A DNA stretch of 64,000 nt from Bin52 sp965243345 (GCA_965243345.1 CBDEUR010000003.1:4526001-4590000), one strand, 5' to 3'; shown: positions 25,411 to 35,012, numbered from the stretch's first letter. The notes: a model not told the origin generated them from the sequence alone. Program-made: numbers and translations.

Positions 25411-25749
25411 TCAGTCGTCGTCATCGAAGCCGGTTCGAACCACCAGTCCGATGTGACGGACGCCCTTGCGCTTGCCGACGAGAAACACCGACGTCGGCAG
25501 CTGGCCGCTTGCATTGATCGGTTCCTCGTCGCGGATGACGCGCACCGCGTGGGCCATCTCCATGTTCGGAACCAGCATCCCGTCTTCGGGAAACGTCTCC
25601 CAGGACATGCACCCGATCTTCCGACCGAGGTTTCGGTTCAGGTGAAACCCGACCACCCTTTTTTGGGTCTTGCCCGCGTCCTTCCACTGGACGATGCGTG
25701 TCAGGATGTCGCAGTCGCGGGTTTTGATGCCCAGGCGGACCTGATCCAT
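25411..25749 (-). CDS. Unknown 112-residue protein
   Basis: I do not recognise this protein. It starts MDQVRLGIKTRDCDI and contains a basic middle (QKRVVGFHLNRNLGRKIG), an acidic/aromatic stretch (SWETFPEDGM) and ends with four Asp. No signal peptide or membrane segment is seen. An upstream start at 25779 is possible. It lies 46 bases before the [2Fe-2S] subunit on the same strand, but nothing in it suggests a redox role. The base composition and codon pattern fit a real gene. Confidence 0.6.
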   Translation of the reverse strand: MDQVRLGIKTRDCDILTRIVQWKDAGKTQKRVVGFHLNRNLGRKIGCMSWETFPEDGMLVPNMEMAHAVRVIRDEEPINASGQLPTSVFLVGKRKGVRHIGLVVRTGFDDDD

Positions 25750-26416
25750 GGGCTCGTCGCTCGTGCGCGGCCGCCGCACCGCCGGTCACGACATCGCGGC
25801 CGTCGAACCGCCGAAAGTCGCAGCCCCTGCACCCGATCATCCCGGACCCGGTCCCCCTGCACACGCCCGCGCCGGCCATGTCGCCTGGATCGCGAGACCG
25901 ACAGACCGACACACCCGTCCGCAAAACATGCTACATCCTGCCACCGACCGGTCAAGCGCCAACGGGCAGCCTGACGGTGGAAGCTGTATCCTGTCCATGA
26001 TCGATCGGTCGGCAACCCCAGCAGGATCGGGGTCTCTCCCGTACCAAAGGGCTCACTGCGCCGGGCGAATCCCATCGAAAGAGGGACCGATGCACCAGAA
26101 ACCCCGGATACACTCCCCGGGCTGCTCCACTGTGCCTCGATGTATGCACGCCGCCGCGTTTGCTCCGGGGTTCGGGCAGGCGCGCGCGAAACCGGCGGGG
26201 AGGCGATGCGGCAAGCGCCGTGCCCCGGGGCAGCGGGTCCTGTTGGTCATCGACGTGCGGTGACGACCTTGGAGGAGGTATGGGCGCGCCCGGCAGATCT
26301 GAAACCGGAGCGTGGACAGGTTCGTTGAAAGACGCAGCCTTGCAGTGCAACGTGGACCGTGGTCGATGGCATCCGGCGGGCAGGTTCGCCAGGCCGAGCG
26401 TCAACGGGGGATCTTG
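25750..26416. other. Intergenic region, no gene recognised
   Basis: About 670 bp between divergent genes. Several open frames exist on both strands but none has family resemblance. It is a plausible spot for the promoters of the OLD-like gene and the unknown gene; no clear consensus pair was identified. The bases before 26417 carry GGGGGA for the next start. Confidence 0.55.
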
Positions 26417-28156
26417 ATGCTCACCAAGCTCACCATTCGGAATTTCAAGCGCTTCGACGAAGTGGAGGTCGAACTGGGTGATCCCGTGGTCTTCATCGGT
26501 CCGAACAACTCGGGCAAGACCACGGCCATGCAGGCGCTGGCGCTGTGGGAGATCGGCGTCAAGCGGTGGAACGAAAAGCGCGGCGGCAAGAGCACCCCCG
26601 GATCACGGCCGCGTGTCACCGTCAATCGCCGTGACCTGTACGCGATTCCGCACCCGAGTGCCAACCTGTTGTGGCACGATCGCCGTGTGCGCGACACCCA
26701 CCGCGTCGAAGGTCGGCAGGCGACCAGCAACGTGCGGGTCGATCTCGTCGTCGAGGGGGTGAGCGGGGGCAAGTCCTGGCGGTGCGGGCTCGAGTTCGAC
26801 TACGCGAACGAGGAATCCTTCTACTGCCGCCCGCTTCGCCTGAGTGAGGGGAAATCTCCACGACGGATGCCGGTGCCGCTGGAAGCGGGCGACGTTCGCA
26901 TTGCGTTTCTTCCCCCCATGTCAGGCCTGGCGGCAACCGAGACCCGCCTCGACCAGGGCGCGGTGAATGTCCGTGTGGGGGAGGGGCGGACCGCTGAGGT
27001 CCTGCGCAACCTGTGCTACCAGGTCCACCAGAAGGGCGACGGGGAGTGGTCGAAGCTCGCGGACCGGACAGGGACCCTGTTCGGCGTTGAACTGGATGTG
27101 CCCAGATACGTGGAGGAACGCGGCGAGATTGCCATGGGCTACCGGGAGCGGGGTGTGACGCTCGATCTGTCCTCCGCCGGCCGGGGATTGCAGCAGACCT
27201 TGATGCTGTTTGCTTACATGCACGCCAATCCCGGTTCCGTCATCCTGCTCGACGAGCCCGACGCCCATCTCGAGATCCTCCGCCAGCGGGAGATTTATCG
27301 CATGCTCTCGGAGGTGGCATCGGAGCACGGCAACCAGATCGTGGCGGCCAGCCATTCCGAGGTGCTTCTGAACGAAGCCGCGGGCAGGGACCTGGTCATC
27401 GCCTTCGTCGGAAGTCCGCACCCGCTCGACCGCGGCAAGAGCGAGGTGCGCAAGGCCCTTGCCGAAATCGGGTTCGATCAGTACCTGCAGGCGGAACAGA
27501 ACGGGTGGGTCCTGTACCTAGAGGGCTCGACCGACCTTGCAATCCTGCAGGCCTTCGCACGACGCCTCGGCAGGGAAGACGCCTGCAGGGCGCTCGAAAG
27601 ACCCTTCGTACGCTACGTCGGCAACCAGCCGAACTCGGCCGCACACCACTTCCACGGATTGAGGGAAGCGGTCGGCGGCCTGAAGGGTCTTGCCCTGTTC
27701 GACCGCCTGGACCACGCGCTTCCGGATGACCCGACGCTCGTCTACCTGACGTGGAAGAAGCGGGAAATCGAGAACTATCTCTGCTCTCCGTCGACCCTCG
27801 AGGCGTTTGCGCGTTCCTCGGCCCTGGCTGCGGAGCCGGCGCCGCTGCTGGCTCCCGCCGAGGTCGACCGTCGTCTCGACGCCATGCGTGAAGCAGTCGA
27901 CACGGTCAGCGCCGCCATGCAGGTCCTGGGACACGGCTCGCCGTGGGACGACGACGTGAAGGCCAGCGACGAGTTCCTGACACCACTGTTCAGGACCTAC
28001 TTCGACGCGCTTGGCGTGCCCAACTTGATGGACAAGAAAAATTTTCACGACCTTGCAGGGTACGTTCCCGAGGACGGGATCGATCCCGAGATCGGGGAAA
28101 AGCTCGACGCCATCGTCCGCGTGGCCGAGAACGCGCGCCCTGCCGGCTACCGGTAG
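26417..28156 (+). CDS. OLD-like ATPase with C-terminal TOPRIM-type domain
   Basis: A 579-residue protein. The N-terminal ABC-like ATPase has Walker A GPNNSGKTT (28-36), signature LSSAGRGLQQ (251-260), Walker B ILLDEPDAHLE (276-285) and SHS at 312-314. A C-terminal half follows with acidic positions in the TOPRIM order: YLEGSTD (E369), LFDRLDH (D429, D432) and KKREIENYL. OLD-family nucleases use ATP to cut or nick DNA, and many take part in phage defence, alone or with a partner such as UvrD-like GajB. No helicase or other partner is adjacent, so it would be a stand-alone OLD or AAA-TOPRIM protein. The ATG at 26417 is well placed after GGGGGA. Confidence 0.85.
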   Translation: MLTKLTIRNFKRFDEVEVELGDPVVFIGPNNSGKTTAMQALALWEIGVKRWNEKRGGKSTPGSRPRVTVNRRDLYAIPHPSANLLWHDRRVRDTHRVEGRQATSNVRVDLVVEGVSGGKSWRCGLEFDYANEESFYCRPLRLSEGKSPRRMPVPLEAGDVRIAFLPPMSGLAATETRLDQGAVNVRVGEGRTAEVLRNLCYQVHQKGDGEWSKLADRTGTLFGVELDVPRYVEERGEIAMGYRERGVTLDLSSAGRGLQQTLMLFAYMHANPGSVILLDEPDAHLEILRQREIYRMLSEVASEHGNQIVAASHSEVLLNEAAGRDLVIAFVGSPHPLDRGKSEVRKALAEIGFDQYLQAEQNGWVLYLEGSTDLAILQAFARRLGREDACRALERPFVRYVGNQPNSAAHHFHGLREAVGGLKGLALFDRLDHALPDDPTLVYLTWKKREIENYLCSPSTLEAFARSSALAAEPAPLLAPAEVDRRLDAMREAVDTVSAAMQVLGHGSPWDDDVKASDEFLTPLFRTYFDALGVPNLMDKKNFHDLAGYVPEDGIDPEIGEKLDAIVRVAENARPAGYR

Positions 28157-28233
28157 GCGGGGGGACTGTACATTCCGGGCGGGTTTCGCTACCGATGCCG
28201 TGGTCACAACCCGGAACGCGAGGGAGCGCCCTG

Positions 28234-28863
28234 ATGTCCGCAGCCGCCCGGCTTGAACACGTGGCAAGCATCGAGGAACTCGAGTCGCTCTATGGCACGC
28301 CGTCGCAGGCGGCCATGGTCAAGGAAATCGACTACGTTTCCGATCACTACCGGCAGTTCATCGAGGCGGCCCCGTTCGTGGTCATGGCCACCTCGGGTCC
28401 GGAGGGACTGGACTGTTCCCCGCGCGGTGATCCGCCGGGTTTCGTGCGGGTGCACGACCGCAGGACGGTCATGATGCCGGACCGGCGCGGCAACAACCGG
28501 CTCGACAGCCTGCGCAACCTGGTCAGTGACCCGAGGATCTCGCTGCTGTTCCTGATCCCCGGGGTCGGCGAAACCCTGCGGATCAACGGTACGGCGGTCC
28601 TGGCGACCGACCCGGCGCTGCGCCAGAGCTTCGCGCACCGCGACGCCGTGCCCGCCACCGTGATCGTGACCACGGTCGAGCGCATCTACTACCAGTGCCC
28701 CAAGGCGCTGGTCCGCTCGCGGCTGTGGTCGGACGACGCCCGGATCCCGCGTGACCGCCTGCCGACGTCCGGACAGATCCAGAGGGCGCTGGTGGACGGG
28801 GACTTCGATGCCGACGCCTACGACCGCGCCTACCCGGCCCGGCTGGCGCAGACCCTGTACTGA
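28234..28863 (+). CDS. PPOX-class FMN-dependent flavoprotein
   Basis: A 209-residue protein of the pyridoxamine 5'-phosphate oxidase-like fold, in the MSMEG_1061 group. It has FVVMATSGPEGLDCSPRGDPPGF, then MMPDRRGNNRLDSLRNLV, then LLFLIPGVGETLRINGTA. Members bind FMN or F420; a function in detoxifying small molecules is generally supposed. The ATG at 28234 follows GAGGGAG. It ends ten bases before the convergent NIPSNAP gene. Confidence 0.88.
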   Translation: MSAAARLEHVASIEELESLYGTPSQAAMVKEIDYVSDHYRQFIEAAPFVVMATSGPEGLDCSPRGDPPGFVRVHDRRTVMMPDRRGNNRLDSLRNLVSDPRISLLFLIPGVGETLRINGTAVLATDPALRQSFAHRDAVPATVIVTTVERIYYQCPKALVRSRLWSDDARIPRDRLPTSGQIQRALVDGDFDADAYDRAYPARLAQTLY

Positions 28864-28872
28864 CTGACCAGG

Positions 28873-29196
28873 CTACTGCGCGGTCGAGCGGGAAGTCGGA
28901 ACGATCCGCTGTACCCTGATCACCTCGCGGTCGATGAGATCGCCGACCTGCGGCGCTATCTCGTTCTTCCAGGTGTCGCTCTCGTAGACAGCGGCGTACT
29001 GCGCCTCGCGCTGCGCCTCGCTCTCGAACCGGCGCAACCAGACGTACACGCTGTCGTCGGTCTCGCCGCGGAAACTGCCGCAGATCACCATGCCCTGGGA
29101 GACCTGGAACGGGATGATGCTGCCTTCCATCAGTTCGAGCCACTGCTCCATCTTGCCCGGCCTGACGGTGTACTGTCGCAGTTCGTAGAATGCCAT
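28873..29196 (-). CDS. NIPSNAP-family protein
   Basis: A 107-residue dimeric alpha-beta barrel protein starting MAFYELRQYTVRPGKMEQWL, the typical NIPSNAP opening, with VYVWLRRFES in the middle. Bacterial NIPSNAP proteins often sit beside catabolic enzymes, and their biochemical role is not settled. It lies 76 bases after the SDR gene on the same strand and may belong to the SDR-molybdoenzyme group. Confidence 0.85.
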   Translation of the reverse strand: MAFYELRQYTVRPGKMEQWLELMEGSIIPFQVSQGMVICGSFRGETDDSVYVWLRRFESEAQREAQYAAVYESDTWKNEIAPQVGDLIDREVIRVQRIVPTSRSTAQ

Positions 29197-29272
29197 GACT
29201 TCCGGTCTCCGCCTCTGGTGATGCCCGGCACCGCGCCGGCACGCGACAAGCCTACCCGGATCCCTGTCGAGT

Positions 29273-30076
29273 TCAACCTGTCGGCGGCTCCTCGATGTCG
29301 GCCGCGTCTGATGCGGCACCGTAGGCGAAGTAGCCTCCGTCGACGGGGATCACCGCGCCGGTCACGTAGCTTGCGAGCGGTGAGGCGAGGTAGAGCATGA
29401 GATCGGCAACCTCGCCGGGTTCGCCCATCCGCCCCATCGGGGTACGGCGGCGGATCCGCGTCTCGTCGACCTTCCCGGCCTCGATCAGGGTCCGGGCCAT
29501 GGGTGTACGAATGTAGCCGGGTGCCACGGCGTTGACCCTGACACCCTGCTGGGCCCACTCGCCCGCAAGCGCCCGGGTCAGCCCGGCGACCCCGTGCTTG
29601 GACGCGGTATAGGCGTTTCGACGCGGAAGTCCCGCGAGCCCGGCAATCGAGCTGATATTCACGATCGCACCTCCGCCCGCGGCCATCATGTCCGGAGCGA
29701 CGGCCCGGCAGGTGAGATAGGTCCCGGTCAGGTTGATGTCGATGATGCGCTGCCAGTGCTCGATCGTCTGCTCGGCGGTCGGCGAGAAACTGTCGGACAC
29801 CCCGGCGCAGTTGACCAGGACATCGATCCGTCCGAGCCCGGCGCGGGCGGCCGCGACCAGGGCTGCGACCTCGTCGGGCTGCGAGACATCGCCGGGCGCG
29901 GCGACGTGACGGTTGCCGAGCGTGCGAACCACCTCGCCGGTTTGTTCCGGGTCCAGGTCGCAGACCGCGACGGCCGCACCCCGCGCCGCGAAGGCGTCGA
30001 CCGTGGCGCGCCCGATGCCGCTCGCACCGCCGGTTACCAGCACGCCCGTGCCCGAGAAGTCCAGGCCGTCTGCCAT
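29273..30076 (-). CDS. Short-chain dehydrogenase/reductase
   Basis: A 267-residue classical SDR. It has the nucleotide motif TGGASGIG, an NCAG motif, the catalytic Ser in NISSIAG and the Tyr-Lys pair in YTASKHG. CDLD after the second strand suggests NAD rather than NADP. The PVDGGYFAYGA ending is typical, followed by a short acidic tail. The ATG at 30076 lies one base from the molybdoenzyme stop, so the two are coupled. The substrate is unknown. Confidence 0.92.
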   Translation of the reverse strand: MADGLDFSGTGVLVTGGASGIGRATVDAFAARGAAVAVCDLDPEQTGEVVRTLGNRHVAAPGDVSQPDEVAALVAAARAGLGRIDVLVNCAGVSDSFSPTAEQTIEHWQRIIDINLTGTYLTCRAVAPDMMAAGGGAIVNISSIAGLAGLPRRNAYTASKHGVAGLTRALAGEWAQQGVRVNAVAPGYIRTPMARTLIEAGKVDETRIRRRTPMGRMGEPGEVADLMLYLASPLASYVTGAVIPVDGGYFAYGAASDAADIEEPPTG

Positions 30077-30077
30077 G

Positions 30078-32426
30078 TCACGCCTTCGGGTTTCGGGATC
30101 GGGTCCCGCGCGCCACGATGACGGGCGGTTCATGGGCGGTCACCGCCGGCGCCGGGCCCTCGAGGCGCTCGACCTCGACCAGGGCCGAGTGCGCCACCGG
30201 CCCCTGGGCCAGCCGCGACGTGCCGGCGTCGCGGGTCAGCACGTTGGGATTGCCGTGCTTGCACAGCGATCCGACCCGGCCCGGCACCTCCGGGTCGTAC
30301 CAGGCCCCGGTGGAGAGCTGGATCACACCGGCCATCACGCTGTCGGACACGATGGCGCCGGCGAGACAGGCGCCGCGGTCATTGAAGATGCGCACCACGT
30401 CGCCGTCGCGGATACCGCGGGCAGCGGCGTCGTCGGGATGCATGGTGACCGGTTCACGCCCCGCCACCTTCGATCCCCGGCTCACCGCGCCGTTGTCGAG
30501 CTGGCCGTGCAGCCGGGTGCGGGGCTGGTTCGAGATCATGTGCAGCGGCCAGCGTCCCCGCGCACCGAGCCATTCCGCGGGCTCGCGCCACACCGGGTGG
30601 CCGGGGCAGTCGTCGTAACCGAAACCCTCGACGGTTTCCGAATGGATCTCGATGCGTCCGGACGGGGTTGCCAGCGGCGCGGTGTCGGGGTCGCGGCGGA
30701 ACGCGTCGAACAGGACGACCGGACCGTTGCGCTCCAGTACCTGGCGCGGCCCTTCCCGGCGCAGGGTCTCCAGGTCGGGAAGCTCGATGCCGGCGCCGCC
30801 GGCACGCTGGCGCGCCTGGTTCCACAGGTGGTGCAGCCACTCCTCGGCGTCCCGGTCCTCGGTGAAGGTCTCGAGACAGCCGAGCCTTGCGGCCAGCGCG
30901 GAGAAGATGTCGTAGTCGTGCCGGCTCTCTCCCACCGGCTCGATCGCCTTCACCATCGGGGCGACGGCCGGTTCCCAGTGCGCCATCATCAGGTCATCGC
31001 GTTCGAGCGGCGAGGTTGCCGGGAACACGATGTCGGCGTGGCGCGCGGTGGCTGTCCACCAGATCTCGTTGACGATGATGCACTCCGGCCGCCGGAAGGC
31101 GGTGACCAGCCGGTTCAGGTCCTGGTGGTGATGGAACGGGTTGCCGCCGGCCCAGTAGACCAGCCGGATGTCGGGATAGCGCCGCTGTTCCCCGTCGTAG
31201 TGGTAGCTGCCGCCCGGGTCGAGCAGCATGTCGGCGATGCGCGCAACCGGGATGAAGTCGTCCACCGGGTTGCGGCCCTGGGGCAACGCCGGCCACGCGA
31301 AGGGCCGGACCGGATTGCCGATCCCGTTCTCGCTGCCGTAGCCGATCCCGAACCCGCCGCCCGGAAGCCCGATCTGCCCCAGCATGGCGCCAAGGACCAC
31401 GGTGAGCCAGATCGGCTGTTCGCCGTACTCACCGCGCTGCAGTCCCCAGGCCGTGGAGATCATGGTCCGGCCCGCGGCCATGCGCCGGGCAAGCTCGCGG
31501 ATCACCGCGGCCGGAACACCGGTGATCCGGGCTGCCCAGTCGGCATCCTTCACCGTGCCGTCGGTCTCGCCGAACAGGTAGGAGCTGAACCGGTCGAACC
31601 CGACCGTGTAGCGATCGAGGAAGCCGCGGTCGTGGAGTCCCTCGCTGGCGAGCACGTGGGCGAGCGCCAGCATCAGGGCCGCGTCGGTGTTCGGGCGCAC
31701 CGGGATCCACTCGGGATCGTACAGGGCCGCGACATCGGTCCGCAGCGGACTGATATTGACGAACTCGGTGCCGGCGTCCCGGCATGCGCACAGCCACTCG
31801 TGCAGGGTGTGGCGTCCGACACCCCCGGAGGTGACCTGGGCGTTCTTGAGCGGCATGCCGCCGAACATCACCAGCAGGTCGCAGTGCGAGGCGATGTCCG
31901 GCCACTGGGTGGCCCGGTCCAGCACCAGACCCCGGAAATCCCCCACCGTGCGCCTGAGCGTCACCTCGGCGGCGGCGTGGCTGTAGCTGTTGCGGTGCGC
32001 GACGTAACCACCGGCGGCGTTCATGAACCGGTGCACCTGGCTCTGGGCGTGATGGAACCGTCCGGACGACCCCCATCCGTAGGAGCCGGCGAAGATCGCG
32101 CCGTTGCCGAACCGTGTGCGGACCCGGTCGATCTGGGCGGCCGCGAGATCGAGTGCCGTGTCCCAGGACACCTCGACGAAGGGTTCGGCCCCCCTGCCGG
32201 CCGGGTCGGCCGCCAGGCCGTCGCGCAGGAATCCCGCGCGGACCACCGGTCGGCGGATGCGCACGGCGTCGTCGACAGCATCAACCAGCCCGGGGCCGAT
32301 CACCGCCGGTGCCGGGTCTTCCTCCCAGGGGTGCAGGTCAAGCAGCCGGCCGTCTCGGACCTCTGCGAAGTAGGTGCCCCAGTGGCTTGCGGTCGGGATG
32401 AATTCGGATGCGGCAGTGCCTGTCAT
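30078..32426 (-). CDS. BisC/TorA-type molybdopterin oxidoreductase, cytoplasmic
   Basis: A 782-residue DMSO-reductase-family molybdoenzyme. The serine ligand to Mo is S120 in SYGWGSSG, placing it with TMAO, DMSO and biotin sulphoxide reductases. It has no Tat signal and no N-terminal FeS cluster, so it should be cytoplasmic like BisC. Further family blocks are TAWGLQRGEYGEQP, GSENGIGNP and the C-terminal HMISNQPRTRLHGQLDNG. It may reduce S- or N-oxides. The downstream SDR and NIPSNAP genes suggest a catabolic context rather than respiration. Confidence 0.92.
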   Translation of the reverse strand: MTGTAASEFIPTASHWGTYFAEVRDGRLLDLHPWEEDPAPAVIGPGLVDAVDDAVRIRRPVVRAGFLRDGLAADPAGRGAEPFVEVSWDTALDLAAAQIDRVRTRFGNGAIFAGSYGWGSSGRFHHAQSQVHRFMNAAGGYVAHRNSYSHAAAEVTLRRTVGDFRGLVLDRATQWPDIASHCDLLVMFGGMPLKNAQVTSGGVGRHTLHEWLCACRDAGTEFVNISPLRTDVAALYDPEWIPVRPNTDAALMLALAHVLASEGLHDRGFLDRYTVGFDRFSSYLFGETDGTVKDADWAARITGVPAAVIRELARRMAAGRTMISTAWGLQRGEYGEQPIWLTVVLGAMLGQIGLPGGGFGIGYGSENGIGNPVRPFAWPALPQGRNPVDDFIPVARIADMLLDPGGSYHYDGEQRRYPDIRLVYWAGGNPFHHHQDLNRLVTAFRRPECIIVNEIWWTATARHADIVFPATSPLERDDLMMAHWEPAVAPMVKAIEPVGESRHDYDIFSALAARLGCLETFTEDRDAEEWLHHLWNQARQRAGGAGIELPDLETLRREGPRQVLERNGPVVLFDAFRRDPDTAPLATPSGRIEIHSETVEGFGYDDCPGHPVWREPAEWLGARGRWPLHMISNQPRTRLHGQLDNGAVSRGSKVAGREPVTMHPDDAAARGIRDGDVVRIFNDRGACLAGAIVSDSVMAGVIQLSTGAWYDPEVPGRVGSLCKHGNPNVLTRDAGTSRLAQGPVAHSALVEVERLEGPAPAVTAHEPPVIVARGTRSRNPKA

Positions 32427-32501
32427 GAGTGCCAGTCTCCGGGTCTGGGCGGGACCGGCCGTTCGCGCTGCGTGACCGGTTCGCGGGTGCCGGTCGCCGG
32501 G

Positions 32502-32576
32502 TGGTGGGCGCGGCTGGGATTGAACCAGCGACCCCTACGATGTCAACGTAGTGCTCTCCCGCTGAGCTACGCGCCC
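32502..32576 (-). tRNA. tRNA-Val (GAC)
   Basis: Reverse-strand sequence folds as a full cloverleaf: acceptor GGGCGCG/CGCGCCC, D-arm GCTC...GAGC, anticodon stem CTACG/CGTAG with loop TTGACAT (anticodon GAC), T-arm with GGTTCAATCC, discriminator A and an encoded CCA (32504-32502). It decodes GUC. Confidence 0.95.
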
Positions 32577-33092
32577 GGCCTCGTTCACTGCACGGGTGGT
32601 TACACCGAAGCGCCGGCGCATGGCAAGACCGATCGGCCACCGGCGTCGACCGCGCCGGGCCCGAACCGACGGACGAAGCTTCCCGATGTGCCCGGGACTC
32701 TCGACCGGACGCAGCGCGTGACGGCGGGGCGATCGCCCGGTCCGGACCGGCGCGGGGCCCTTGCCGGGCGGCCCCGCCGGGTCGGTGGCCTGGCCGGCGC
32801 GTGCACCAGAGCGCTTCGGTCCCGCACGGTGGGCGCGGGCGACGTCGACCGGTACCGGAGCCATGCCCCCGGCGGTCCCGGGACTGTCCCGCTGGCACAC
32901 CGGGGCAGCGACCGTCCGTCATGCCGGTTGCGGGATAGGGCCCTGGCCAGGACCGGCTCTCGCCCCTGACGATTCCGGCGATGATGGCGGGGCGCCGCGG
33001 GGCAGTTCCGCACGGTCCCGCGAAGGGCTGGAGGGTGGGCGGGCGCTACTCCGCCCGGTGACAGGACGGCCGGGCTGTTGTAGACAGCCGGA
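32577..33092. other. Intergenic region, no gene recognised
   Basis: About 515 bp upstream of the tRNA gene and of the divergent N-formylglutamate amidohydrolase gene. It should contain both promoters, but I could not fix a clear consensus. Open frames here are not supported. Confidence 0.55.
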
Positions 33093-34010
33093 ATGACCCG
33101 GACCAGCCAGGACCCGCCATCCGGACCGGACGTCGTTGTCGGTCACAGCAGGCCGATCGCGGTGGAGCGACCGGATCACCAGGTGCTGCCGGTGGTGGTC
33201 GCCTCGCCGCACAGCGGCCGGGTCTACCCGCCGGAGTTCCTCGCGCAATCGCAGCTGCCGCTGGAGCGGCTTCGCATGACCGAGGACTGTTTCGTCGACG
33301 AGATCTGCTCCGATGCGCCCGCACTGGGCGCGATCCTCCTGCACGCGCTGTTCCCGCGTGCGTTCATCGATGTCAACCGCGAGGCCTGGGAACTCGACCC
33401 GGAGATGTGGAGTGACCCGGTGCCGGACCACGCGACCACCTGCAGCGCGCGCATCGTCGCCGGTCTCGGCACCATTGCCCGCGTCGTCGCCAACTCCGAG
33501 GAGATCTACGCAACGAGACTGCCGCTCGCCGAGGCGGAACGCAGGATCAGCACCTGTTACGCGCCGTATCACCGCGCGCTGCGCCGCCTGGTCGACGAGA
33601 CCCGGGAGCGGTTCGGATTCTGCATCCTGCTTGACTGCCACTCCATGCCGTCGGGCGCGGCCCGTGGACACGGCAGGTCAGGCCGGCCGGCCGACATCGT
33701 GCTTGGCGATTGCCATGGATCCTCCTGCGACCCGCGGCTGGTCGCGCGTGCCGAAGGGTTCCTCGCATGGCGGGGCTACTCGGTACGCCGGAACGTGCCC
33801 TACGCCGGGGGACACGTCAGCCGGCACTACGGCGCGCCCGACGATGGTGTTCACGCGCTCCAGGTCGAAATCAGCCGGGCGCTCTACCTCGATGAGGCGC
33901 GGCTGCGGCGCCTGCCGGCAATCGGCAGGCTGCGCCATGACATCAGCGGCCTTGTCGCGACACTCGGCGGCATCGACCTCGGTGTCGCCCCGCCCCTGGC
34001 CGCGGAGTAG
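33093..34010 (+). CDS. N-formylglutamate amidohydrolase family protein
   Basis: A 305-residue member of the FGase family, which includes HutG, the last enzyme of one histidine-degradation branch. Metal and active-site blocks are visible: ASPHSGRVYPPEF, DVNREAWELDP, LLDCHSMPSG, YAGGHVSRHYG and LQVEISRALYL. No other hut genes are present, so formylglutamate is only one possible substrate. It is convergent with the BKACE gene, six bases apart. Confidence 0.9.
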   Translation: MTRTSQDPPSGPDVVVGHSRPIAVERPDHQVLPVVVASPHSGRVYPPEFLAQSQLPLERLRMTEDCFVDEICSDAPALGAILLHALFPRAFIDVNREAWELDPEMWSDPVPDHATTCSARIVAGLGTIARVVANSEEIYATRLPLAEAERRISTCYAPYHRALRRLVDETRERFGFCILLDCHSMPSGAARGHGRSGRPADIVLGDCHGSSCDPRLVARAEGFLAWRGYSVRRNVPYAGGHVSRHYGAPDDGVHALQVEISRALYLDEARLRRLPAIGRLRHDISGLVATLGGIDLGVAPPLAAE

Positions 34011-34016
34011 CAGCCC

Positions 34017-34946
34017 TCAGAAATTCACCATGTCGCCGCCCTTCAGCCCGAGCATGGCCCGGGCCTCTGTCGGGGTGGCGACCTCGAGCGAGAGGTCCTC
34101 GACGATCCGCCTGATCTTGGCCACCTGGTCGCGGTTCGACTCCGCGAGCTTGCCCTTCGCAATGTAGAGACTGTCCTCCATGCCGACCCGGACATTGCCG
34201 CCGAGCATCGCCGCCATGGTCACGAAGCTCATCTGGTGACGTCCGGCGGCCAGGACCGACCAGCGGTAGTCGGAGCCGAACAGCTTGTTGGCGATCCGCC
34301 GGGAGTGCATCAGGTTTTCCTCGTCGGCGCCGACCCCGCCGAGGATCCCGAAGATCGACTGGACGAACAGCGGCGGCTTGACCAGCCCGCGGTCGAGGAA
34401 ATGCGCCAGGTTGTAGAGGTGGCCGATGTCGTAGCACTCGAACTCGAAGCGCACGCCGTGACCCTCGCCGAGTTCCTTGAGAATGTACTCGATGTCCTTG
34501 AACGTGTTGCGGAAGATGAAGTCGCGGGAGTTCTCGAGATGGGTGCGTTCCCACTCGTACTGGAACTCGCTGATCCGGTCGAGGATCGGGTAGAGGCCGA
34601 AGTTCATCGAGCCCATGTTCAGCGAGGTCATCTCCGGACTGGCCCGCAGCGGCGCTGCCAGCCGTTCCTGCAGGCTCATGCCGTGGCCGCCGCCGGTGGT
34701 GATGTTGACCACCGCATCGGTCGCCTGCTTGATGCGGGGCAGGAAGGCCATGAAGGTGTCCGGGTCCGGGGTCGGGCTGCCGTCCCTGGGGTCGCGGGCG
34801 TGAAGGTGGATGATCGAGGCCCCCGCTTCCCAGGCGCCGATCGACGCCTCGGCGATCTCGTCGGGCGTGATCGGCAGGTGCGGACTCATGGTCGGCGTGT
34901 GAATCGAGCCGGTCACGGCACAGGTGATGATGACCTTGTCGGCCAT
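34017..34946 (-). CDS. BKACE-family beta-keto acid cleavage enzyme (DUF849)
   Basis: A 309-residue TIM-barrel protein of the BKACE family, which condenses a beta-keto acid with acetyl-CoA to give acetoacetate and a new acyl-CoA. Typical blocks: KVIITCAVTGSIHTPTMS, the zinc-binding IIHLHARDP, NITTGGGHGMS, NMGSMNFG and GGNVRVGMEDSLY near the end. The best known member is 3-keto-5-aminohexanoate cleavage enzyme; the substrate here is unknown. It lies downstream of the ThDP enzyme on the same strand. Confidence 0.93.
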   Translation of the reverse strand: MADKVIITCAVTGSIHTPTMSPHLPITPDEIAEASIGAWEAGASIIHLHARDPRDGSPTPDPDTFMAFLPRIKQATDAVVNITTGGGHGMSLQERLAAPLRASPEMTSLNMGSMNFGLYPILDRISEFQYEWERTHLENSRDFIFRNTFKDIEYILKELGEGHGVRFEFECYDIGHLYNLAHFLDRGLVKPPLFVQSIFGILGGVGADEENLMHSRRIANKLFGSDYRWSVLAAGRHQMSFVTMAAMLGGNVRVGMEDSLYIAKGKLAESNRDQVAKIRRIVEDLSLEVATPTEARAMLGLKGGDMVNF

Positions 34947-35012
34947 GGTGATGCCCCCCTTGTCTGCTCGCAGGCTGCGGCAACCCTATCGCGCCCGCCC
35001 GGGGCGCGCCAG

